From Azolla caroliniana (lineage: Eukaryota > Polypodiophyta): a DNA stretch of 64,000 nt. A program made the translations under genes and the position numbers. The notes beneath the pieces are model-generated. The model was given only the letters and a program-made list of their open reading frames with translations, was not told where the DNA came from and did not search any database. The DNA lies in NCBI GenBank assembly GCA_043228905.1, contig JBHGNT010000015.1, positions 12,772,001 through 12,836,000 of the forward strand, read 5' to 3'. Below, in pieces: positions 55,522 to 64,000 of the stretch. The first letter of the stretch is position 1; every line of letters starts with the position of its first letter.

Positions 55522-55753
55522 CCAAGCAATCTATAGTGGTGGTTGCTTTGACCCAGCGGCACTTGCACATGGTGCCATTTTGTCAGTGGGTGAAGTTTTG
55601 CTCTAGTCAAGACCTGGAACAAGCACTACCTGAAAATCCTAAACCTCTTTTCCTGTCATAAATTTTGTCAAGCAATGTACTGCTTTCATGCTATTAAGTC
55701 CCCTCTCCTTTTTACATGTCTTTTGATCCTGTTGTATTCTTGTGTTTCTTTGC

Positions 55754-55948
55754 TTGTTTCAGTTTTGTGTTGTCCACCACCACTACTAGTCCTACAAACA
55801 GAAACAAAATTCAATCATTAGCACATGTTATGTTACTAGGCACAATCAGCTTTGTTTCAGTTTTGTGTTGTCCACCACCACAACTAGTCCTACAAACAGA
55901 AACAAAATTCAATCATTAGCACATGTTATGTTACTAGGCACAATCAGC
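55754..55948. repeat. 98-bp tandem duplication after LDH
   Basis: Two copies (55754 and 55852 onward) containing TTGTTTCAGTTTTGTGTTG and ACTAGTCCTACAAACAG differ at about one or two sites, so the duplication is recent. Confidence 0.92.
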
Positions 55949-58763
55949 AATGTCTATCTGACCATTTTTCTGTATGTTTCCACACTGTTCTTCTACCAAG
56001 GCTACAAACCACTTCATAAATTGGAGTGCACAATGTTTTGATATTTCACAAACTTCGCTCTGCTTCATATTTATTTTGAAGTAAACAGTTCCCATCTTAT
56101 TGATTCAGATTCGGAAGTGTTAAGTGGATGTGATTGGTTCATGAAGTCTTTTATTCTCTAGATCTTGCTTTCTTTGTTGTATGCCAAATCCTCCTCTGAG
56201 CTCTTGTATAGACTTATAGTATGATTTTGACACATTATCAGAGCCTCATCTTTGTCATAGGACGAATGCTACCTCCTAGAAGCATGTTGGTTTCTATTGT
56301 AAACAAGCACTATAGGGTCCAATATTCATGAGAAATGACACCTAGGTGGCTCTTTTATGTCATGTCTAACTTTTCACATGTTTCTCATTGTTGCTATTCA
56401 TGCCAACATACAAGTCCTTTTGTAGTTTCATGATAACCTTTGAATGCTTGGCACCAGTGACCCCTTAAACCCTTCACAGAGAGAAAGTTAGTTTCTTGTT
56501 TCAATGTCCACTTGTGACATAAAGTTAATTGCAATCTCGTAAATTGAGGTTGACAATCGTGCTTGTATCGATTAAAGAGCTTCATAATTGTAGAGTCCAA
56601 CATGCTTTGAATTGTACATTCTAGCCTAGTATAGTTTCCGAATGTGAGAGGCATAATCATATTCACAAAATCTCTAAATCTTTCACGAGAGTTTCAAGCA
56701 CATCATAGCGTAGGGTAAAGATATATGCTATCTACATCTTTAACCGTAGTTGAGTGAGAAGAATGACTCAAGACAAGAAGGCTATGAATGAGCAATTCTT
56801 TGAATGTCACGTTAGGATCCTTGAGTAAAAGGGTTCGAACCTTTGCATATCGATATAAAAAACTAATGGATTATTGTTTGGCTATACTCCCTATAGTGGT
56901 AACCAAGGAAGAGAAGTTGAAACACCAGACTATCCAAAACTCATCTCAACAGTAAATGACACGCTTTATGACTTGAGTAACAAGTTTTGAACGTGCGACC
57001 TATTGAGTATATGCTCTATTTTTTCTAGTACATTGATGAGATCACTCATGCTACTCTAAGGTGGGGCAAAGGAGTATACTTTATGACTTGAGTAACAAGT
57101 TTTGAACGTGCGACCTATTGAGTACATGCTCAATTTTTTCTAGTACATTGATGAGATCACTCATGCTACTCTAAGGTGGGGCAAAGGAGTATACTTCAAG
57201 ATAGTCTAGTGTATATCATGCTTATCTGGATAACATAGTCGTGGTTTCTCTAGCGTTGGCCTCAAATGTGGTCCAATGTGTATAAAGTTTTATGATGTTG
57301 TAATCATTTAATGAACTTGGGTGCAAATTTAGATAAAGCTTTATGTTGTTGATATAATCTTAATGATAGAGTCGTGTGCAAGCCTACAAAGTCACTTCAC
57401 CTAGTTTGATGGGTTAAGACCGAGGCGATAAGTTGCAACACCTATAGGTCCATCATATGACCGATGATATTCAAATTGACAAGATATTGAGTGGGGTGGG
57501 TGGCTTGTTTGTTACACATTTATTTCGTGTTGCACCTTTGCCAACTTTCATGATGTTTCATCATGATATGCACACCTACAAACTCATTGATGGATTTGCA
57601 ACTTCAGTTAAGATGAAGAAGGCATGCCATCATACACATTGGTCAAACTAGCTTTGATGTATGCAACAAGAGTGTGCACCTCTAGACTTCTGTTATTTCA
57701 TGTGCACAAATTGGGAGAGTGCAAATACATATAATGTTGTGCCTAATACGTAGCAATTTCATGCCTATTATTAGTACGATCACCACATCATCGATGTCAG
57801 CATGATCCATCTCACATACAACTAGTTTTAGCTAGAGGATGAGAGAGGTGCAACCAAATATATTAACGTGCATTGTATTTGAGGTATCTAGGAAACTTGT
57901 TGAAGTCATGCAGAAGTGGATCATAATATTCATAGATTAGATAATGTTTTCATCTCACAAAGTTACAAACACCACATGAACAACAAGGCACAAAAACCCA
58001 TTTTCCATTGCAAATAGATCAAGGATATCCCAAATTTCTTGTATGTTATTGTTACGAGGGGTCAATCTAGATGGCCACAAATCCTATGAGCATGCAACAA
58101 TAGTCTTCACACCACACCCACCTATGGACTCATTCTATGCCCTACAATTATACAAGCTAGAGCAGTAAATCTTTTCCGAGTATACTATTGTTGTATTGCC
58201 ATAAGAATATATGCATTAGCCATATTTGGGAGCCAATTCACTTTATTCTTGTTCCATTGTGGGCCATGTGAGAAACAACTTACATTCCATGAATCCATCA
58301 ATCTTGATCAATTTTTCGTGGAATTACGTGAAAGTCCTAATGTGTTGGGATTTGTTGAGCAAATGGTTGGCAAGTTTCATAATCAAGGGCTTTGTTTTTC
58401 CCCCTGAAACCTAGGTTTTTACAAAGGATCACATTTCCGTTTCCATGGCCCATCCATGACCGACATACCATGCATGATATGTTGATGATCCACATATAGA
58501 AGTTCACAACTATTTTTCCAAAAAACATCTACTTCCATTAGTTAAGAATGTACAAAGGAATCATTTACAACTCATATCTTACAAGACATCTTGCATGTCA
58601 AAGGAAAACAATGTGTAGATGAAACAACATAAAAAAACAACTCCAAAACACCACATCATTCTATGTGTATAGCATTACTCGAACACATATTCTCCACGTG
58701 AGCCTCATACAAAACAGAATTCAGCATAGATGTCCTCCATTCGCTCCTCATGGCAGCACCCAT
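55949..58763. other. AT-rich gene-free region with one 115-bp tandem duplication
   Basis: No frame here resembles a known protein. The 115-bp unit at 56964-57078 is repeated at 57079-57193 with about two differences. A B-box-like GGGTTCGAACC at about 56829 has no matching A box. The left part after 58600 is probably the 3' untranslated end of the LINE that follows on the minus strand. Confidence 0.6.
56964..57193. repeat. 115-bp tandem duplication
   Basis: Both copies contain CTTTATGACTTGAGTAACAA and CTCTAAGGTGGGGCAAAGG. About two base differences are visible. Confidence 0.92.
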
Positions 58764-61436
58764 CTAGATGTTAGGAACACTTGGAGGGAACAGCCACCGC
58801 GGTGGTTGATAATTCCACTTCACTTTACCATCCATTATCTGCAGCATCGACGAACCGCTCCATTTCCGAAGGAATCGAGCTCTAGCTTCTTCACTTGCAT
58901 CAGATGGCCCTTGAAGACTTTCAAACTCACCTCGCAACGTAGAAATAAGATTAAACCAGATCATCATTAAATTCTCAGCCGGTGGGGTTCGTTTACCTTC
59001 GAGGGTCTCCTTGCACCGAGATACCCACACTTGCCAGATCGTAAGGCCGACCACTAATACCCATATGTCCACGTAGCGTTCTTGTAAGAAGAATAAACCT
59101 CCTTGCGTTGCTGGTTGCACAGATCCTTGCTTCACCATTAAAGAAGGACTGTTTCCATTCCACCATTGAAACCACGAGGCCGATTCAGTGGCTAGCCAAG
59201 TGATTGCTGCGCTCGATACATGAACCTCAACCCCAAAACAAGCCAAGATTCTTAAGCTCCTCAGCCAGATTTCTTGCGCTCGTGGGCAGCACCACAAACA
59301 ATGAGCGATGTCCTCCAAGCTCGCACTACACGCCTTGCAACCACTCATGCCGCCTCTATTCCCAAGCCACTCTCCCGTTGGAACAGCCCAATGGGTGATT
59401 AACCAGAAAAACACTTTGATCCGCTCGGGAAGGGATGAGTTCCATATCCTGCTCCTGGTTCTATCCACGAAGACTGAATCGATAGCTGCATGGGTCCACT
59501 TGTTGGCACATTTCTCATGATACGAACCTAACTTTCTCCCCAAGCGCGTCGAGTATTCGAAGAAACCTAGTGATTTAGCTTGTTCTCCCTTCCACCTATA
59601 TTCAGCGGGATCCCATTCTACGCGCTTGAGAGGCTTGCCTTCAACCACATACAAGATCCAATCCTCCTCGACCTCTTCGACTGGTGGATTCACCTTCCAT
59701 TTCTTTCCGTGTCTTGCCACAATTCTAATAGGGTACCAACCTGCACTTTCATCTAATAATCCCATCAGGACGGTCTTCCCACTCTTTCCTAGACCCCTGA
59801 CATTGATAATATTTCTGGTACCATCACATTGTCCAGACCATTCACCCTCTTCCTCATTACCAATAGGAAGCGAGGAGACAGCTGTATTGACTACGTCAAG
59901 CATCTTTCTGCCATTTCTGACCTTTCCCATGTCTTCATATAATTGATCACGATTATTGCCGGACAACCGCATCCAATCAGCCACCGAGTGTATCCCTAGA
60001 CAATGCAATATAGCCCACGACATGCGCTTGCTTTGTCCAAGCATCATTCCTTCTAGCGATTGCACGGTCTCGTTCCACAATAGGGGTTGGCGCATCCATT
60101 CAGCACTAGTACTTGGACGATTCCGACTTAGATGCCCACGAAGCATACTCCACGCCTGCATCACTGACATACAAGTACGATCAGCCAATCGGTTAGATTT
60201 CCTCAATTTTAAGTCCATGCAAAAAGGCCACGCTTTGTGTGACTTCCATTGCCCACCCAGTCTTGGACTCCATAGAATGCTCCTATTATGTATCAATGTT
60301 TTCCATAACTCATCACCGGGTAGCAAGCTTCTTACCAATATCTTACATAACAATGCCTGACTCTGCAATCCAGGGTCAACCAATCCTAAACCCCCCTTAC
60401 TCTTGGGAAGAATCAATGTGGACCATGATACTTTGGCTGCCGCATTGTCTTTCCTCATCCCAGCCCAAAGAAATCCCCTAATACACGCTTTAACAGTGCG
60501 AATAGCTTGCTTGTCAAACATCCACACTGAAACTGCATGCCATAATGTAGACAAAAGCACATGGTTAGCTACTATGATCCTGCCAGCCAATGATAAGTTC
60601 ATCCCTGACCAGTTGCGAATTTTGTCACAGATTTTGCTTTGAATATGTTGCAGCTGAATTCCCTTGTCGATATCTACCCCAATCCACGTTCCCAGATACC
60701 TAGTGGCTTCCCCGTTTGCAATCCATTTGAATTCAGCATTTGGCTTCCAAACAGGCTCGGGCTCCAAGCTGATCCAAAAACCCTTGGACTTCTTCCAATT
60801 AATGGACGCTCCCGATGCCTTGCAAAAGAGCTCAATAACACTCTGTGCCCTCTGAAGATTCACTTCATTTCCTTGGAGGTATAGCATTGTATCGTCCGCG
60901 AACTCCGAATCCAGCAGGGACTTCCTTGCGTTAGGGATCGAAAGACCATGAAGATTTGCCCCTTGGCTATTAAAAAGGGCAAACATTGCTTCAGTAATAA
61001 AAAGGAAAAGAAAGGGGGCAAGAGGACAACCCTGCCTGATGGATCGAGTAAGAATGATTTGAGCTCCTTTCCTCCCTGCAATCAACACCTTACTCGAGCC
61101 ATTCCTATATAAGGCTTGGGCAACACACCTCCATTCCAATGGTAGCTCAATGACCTTCATCACTTCTTCCAAGAAAGACCATTGCACTTGATCATAGGCT
61201 TTCTCGAAGTCGAGCATCAGACAAGCTAAGTTTTGATTGGTCACCTTCGCCGTTGCAACAGCCTCCCAAAACAAAATCACGTTGTCCATAATAGAACGAT
61301 GCTCCATGAAACCAGTTTGATTGGATTGGATGATATCGCCTAGGAAGGGCTTGATTCTCTGCACTAATATGTTAGCAAATTTTTTATAAATTAGGTTTAA
61401 AATTGTAATGGGCCTCCATTGCTTAAAGAAGTTCAC
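58764..61436 (-). CDS. LINE (non-LTR retrotransposon) ORF2, 5'-truncated: reverse transcriptase
   Basis: On the minus strand an open frame of 890 codons. It opens inside RT block 1 ('MNFFKQWRPITILNLIYKKF'), so the endonuclease and the first RT part are missing: a 5' truncation typical of LINE insertion by target-primed reverse transcription. RT motifs: 'MLDFEKAYDQV' (residues 74-84), 'SIRQGCPLAPFLF' (132-144), catalytic 'FADDTMLYL' (179-187) and 'YLGTWIGVDI'. A C-terminal zinc-binding RT-associated motif ('CKACSASLEDIAHCLWCC') is present. No RNase H domain was recognised. No stop or frameshift occurs, so the copy is young or its body is conserved. The Met used as start is internal and not a real initiation site. 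Poly-A tail and target duplication were not identified. Confidence 0.88.
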   Translation of the reverse strand: MNFFKQWRPITILNLIYKKFANILVQRIKPFLGDIIQSNQTGFMEHRSIMDNVILFWEAVATAKVTNQNLACLMLDFEKAYDQVQWSFLEEVMKVIELPLEWRCVAQALYRNGSSKVLIAGRKGAQIILTRSIRQGCPLAPFLFLFITEAMFALFNSQGANLHGLSIPNARKSLLDSEFADDTMLYLQGNEVNLQRAQSVIELFCKASGASINWKKSKGFWISLEPEPVWKPNAEFKWIANGEATRYLGTWIGVDIDKGIQLQHIQSKICDKIRNWSGMNLSLAGRIIVANHVLLSTLWHAVSVWMFDKQAIRTVKACIRGFLWAGMRKDNAAAKVSWSTLILPKSKGGLGLVDPGLQSQALLCKILVRSLLPGDELWKTLIHNRSILWSPRLGGQWKSHKAWPFCMDLKLRKSNRLADRTCMSVMQAWSMLRGHLSRNRPSTSAEWMRQPLLWNETVQSLEGMMLGQSKRMSWAILHCLGIHSVADWMRLSGNNRDQLYEDMGKVRNGRKMLDVVNTAVSSLPIGNEEEGEWSGQCDGTRNIINVRGLGKSGKTVLMGLLDESAGWYPIRIVARHGKKWKVNPPVEEVEEDWILYVVEGKPLKRVEWDPAEYRWKGEQAKSLGFFEYSTRLGRKLGSYHEKCANKWTHAAIDSVFVDRTRSRIWNSSLPERIKVFFWLITHWAVPTGEWLGNRGGMSGCKACSASLEDIAHCLWCCPRAQEIWLRSLRILACFGVEVHVSSAAITWLATESASWFQWWNGNSPSLMVKQGSVQPATQGGLFFLQERYVDIWVLVVGLTIWQVWVSRCKETLEGKRTPPAENLMMIWFNLISTLRGEFESLQGPSDASEEARARFLRKWSGSSMLQIMDGKVKWNYQPPRWLFPPSVPNI

Positions 61437-62729
61437 ACCTATTCAAATTTATATTAAACTTAAGAGTGAACCACACACAAAATTACTCTCAATTGTTCAA
61501 TTTATCACATAACGAATTGACGTATTTTTACATGTGTAGGATCAAGGGATACATCTCTTCAACAAAGAGTTTCATAATAAATAACTATTCAGAATTAATT
61601 AATTGTGTTTGGTTAATTAATTACAATAAATTCAATAGTTTAATAATTTTTTATAGCAAGTCTAATATTTAAGCTAGATATTACTTCATAATTGTCATGG
61701 GAAATATAGTTCGACCTTGCCAAACTGATCTTTTGACATTATTAGATATGCTTAGCTTGTATACAAGCTTTGCTAGAAATTTGGCCTACATAAGTGTTGT
61801 AGATGCATACTTCAAACCTAACTTATTTTCTTTGATTAAGACTCTAAAAAAAATGCACTAAGGAGACATGTAAGATGTAATCTCTCATTTATTTTCCTAT
61901 CATACAAGATTGCTACACCACAATAAAGGGTTACCTTTGAAATCTTGAACAAGTCGAACTCTTTGAGTAGGGATTACATCCATATTCCTTCTTTAACAAG
62001 GGAAACACCTACATATTGAGCTTTGGTAGAAGATAATGTAACTATTGTTTGCTTCTTTGATCTCTATTGTCTTCATTGTGTTTGTGGGAATTGGATGTGT
62101 AAGTTGGCTCATGGGCCTACTCTTAGAATATTTCCTCTCTTGATGTGCACGGGGCACTAAGTGTCGCATCATGGACATATACCTTCCCATAAAATTATGC
62201 ATGTATATACATACATACATACATGTGTGTAAACCTTGTAGGTGCATGTGCATGCAAAATACTATGTAAATATTTGTATTTGTGTAGGAGGGAGTCTTTA
62301 TGTGAATAGGTATGTATGTAGACGTGTTAGGCATTTATTTTTGTATGTGTGTGAGTATATGTAAACAAATTTGTGTGGGAGGGGGTGTGTACACACTTTA
62401 CTAAATAAAGCTTAGGCAAATGGAGGGGAAGGGACTTGGGGAATTTAAAGTTTGGAGTTACATACTTAGTAAATTGGGGAATATGCTACCTTGGATATAT
62501 CAAATATTTGGGGTTTGGGGATATTAATAAGAGGTGAGAACCTTGGGCTCAGTGCCAAGCCTAGGTTCGATAATTGGTATGGTTCCAAGTAAGGTAGGCT
62601 AGGCGATGAGTAGGCTCGACATGACTCCTCGTCTACAACAAACCACATCCTTGCTCTTAAGTAGAAGTGATCACACACTAGCATTGTACAAGAGAGAAAG
62701 CATGTTCTCTTGTCAAGGTTTAAGAGAAA
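61437..62729. other. AT-rich gene-free region
   Basis: It starts at the truncated 5' end of the LINE. It holds an ATAC/TACA microsatellite (about 62203-62225) and an isolated T-arm-like GGTTCGATAATTGG (about 62572). No coding or RNA gene is supported. Confidence 0.6.
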
Positions 62730-63021
62730 TGTTAGGATCGTGACCGACCACAACCGGTTTCTCGTATGTATATTCGGGGTGCAAAGAAACGAGTAAGACA
62801 ATGCTCAGACATAAGATGAAGAATAGGAACGAAAGGATACAAAGACATGAGAGTTTTAACGTGGAAAACCTAGATGGGAAAAAACCGCGTGGAGTCCACA
62901 AACTCCAAAGTTCAAACCAAATCACTATGTCGAGAGGAAGTACAATAAGAAACTATGAGGCAACGACCTCAAGATCTTCTTCGTCTGGTTGACAGACGAT
63001 TACAGAGTAGACATTCACTAA

Positions 63022-63066
<45 letters not shown>

Positions 63067-63348
63067 AGTTATAGAGGCAACAACCTCGTCAATAACTATA
63101 CAACTATGATTCAACTCTTTTTTCATAAAGTTTGCCCTAGTTGTATTTATACTAATTACAACTTTTTGGGCTATTTACAAATATGGTCCACATGGGCACA
63201 TTAAGACCATTTACAAAATTAGTCTCTCGAATCGGCTATTAAATCGATCATTTGATTTGTTGATTTTCGGCGTCAACCGAATTTCCTATGAACTCTCTAT
63301 TTGATTCGACTCGTACTCTTCCCATCTAGATGGACTTGTTTCCCAACA
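62730..63348 (-). repeat. 3' LTR of copia G
   Basis: On the minus strand it starts TGTTGGGAAACAAGTCC and ends CGATCCTAACA. It contains TTTGTAAATAGCCC (minus, near 63172-63186) and TAGTATAAATACAAC, the same promoter core as in C and D, and a (CT)n(AC)n microsatellite at about 63021-63066. Confidence 0.85.
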
Positions 63349-63355
63349 AACTCCC

Positions 63356-64000
63356 CCTTCACTCCAGCATGGGGTGCTTCATCAATCTGACACTTTATCG
63401 GCACACATTCAACTTCTCGGCCGACAACACCTTTGTCAGCATGTTTGATCCGTTTTCAGCTGTGTGGATCTTCATCAGAGCAAACTCCTTTTCTTCTACT
63501 CGCTCTCGGAGCCAATGGTATCTTCTTTGGATGTGCTTGGTCCTTGAGTGGTAGGCGACATTCTTCGCAAGCTAGATGACACTCTGATTATCATAGTAGA
63601 GTCAAAATTCCTCTTGCCGAAATCCCAACTCTTCGAAAAACTCCTTCATCCATATTATTTCCTTTGCGGCTTCTACAACAGCCATATACTCGGCTTTCGT
63701 GGTTGATAGTGCCACGACCTTATCCAGCCTCGACTACCATGATACAACTCCCCTTGCAAAAGTCATTATGTATTCGGACGTGGATCGGTTGGTATCAGTA
63801 TAACCTTCCAATGTGGGGTTACATGAGCCGAATCGAAGACACACACTGGAGGTGCCTCTCAGGTACTGAAGTATCCATTTGATTGCCGTCCAATGTTCCT
63901 TGCCGGGATTGCTTATAAATCAGATGACGACTCCAATTGCATAACCAATCTCTGGCCTAGTGCAAGCCATTGCATACATTAGGCTTTCGACTGCTGAGGC
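63356..64000 (-). pseudogene. Copia G RNase H region
   Basis: The minus strand from 64000 reads 'SLMYAMACTRPEIGYAIGVV', a stop, 'NPGKEHWTAIKWILQYLRG', 'LEGYTDTNRSTSEYIMTFAR', 'LSTTKAEYMAVVEAAKEI', 'YYDNQSVI' and 'RTKHIQRRYHWLRERVEE'. The Asp-rich 'DMSGDVD' segment of C and D is missing between 'YTD' and 'TNRSTS', a small deletion at the RNase H active-site region. Several TAG/TGA stops are present. Confidence 0.85.

Larger units (their letters stand above)
62730..64000 (-). mobile_element. Copia retrotransposon G, 3' part, minus strand, leaves window
   Basis: LTR 62730-63348, polypurine tract GAAGGGGGAG on the minus strand beside it, then RNase H coding on the minus strand up to the window end. 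By sequence it is close to elements C and D ('HIQRRYHWLRERVEE', 'LTKVLS'). Confidence 0.88.

Overview
The window is nuclear DNA of a large, repeat-rich land-plant genome. The LTR retrotransposons are plant types (Ty1/copia with initiator-Met primer sites, a Ty3 chromovirus, a Tat-like Ty3 element), there is a plant-type L-lactate dehydrogenase gene, and the long spacers are AT-rich and almost gene-free. The lineage cannot be fixed from this sequence; a non-seed vascular plant such as a fern is only a guess.

Left block (1-17534): overlapping retrotransposon debris. A plus-strand Ty3 element (H, 1-3901, cut by the window edge) lies in a minus-strand Ty3 element (J). The gag of J is split by a nearly complete minus-strand copia element (A, 4549-9868, target duplication GGCTC/GGCTT). 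Next come copia fragments I, M and K (10597-16005) and the 5' end of a minus-strand copia (B, to 17534).

Central block (17538-46304): one 28.8-kb nest resolved by exact 5-bp target duplications. Copia C (17538-46304, CAAAT) contains copia D (19618-42190, CTATG). D contains two independent insertions: Ty3 element E (21054-31140, GGAAC) and Ty3 chromovirus F (32942-40219, CCCCC). LTR divergence counted by eye falls from about 7% (C and D) to about 4% (E) and 1 difference in 474 bp (F), which agrees with the nesting order. F has an intact 1467-codon gag-pol and is the only LTR element here that looks capable of activity. E carries a decayed frame of about 1130 codons after pol: an unrecognised N-terminal domain, a proline-rich basic stretch and a very long predicted coiled coil. 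I consider it the most novel item in the window.

C itself sits in a minus-strand copia X (46305-48353) that also carries a solo LTR with exact duplication AAGAG. From 48354 to 54024 there is AT-rich DNA with old tandem repeats and no gene. An intact, intronless L-lactate dehydrogenase frame with a long N-terminal extension follows (54025-55368), then more gene-free DNA. A 5'-truncated LINE with an open frame of 890 codons lies at 58764-61436 (minus), and the 3' end of another minus-strand copia (G) leaves the window at 64000.

The only host gene I can support is the lactate dehydrogenase. Everything else is transposon sequence or non-coding. Premature stops in the elements are nearly all of the kind made by cytosine deamination (CAG/CAA/CGA to TAG/TAA/TGA, or TGG to TAG), as expected of silenced, methylated repeats.
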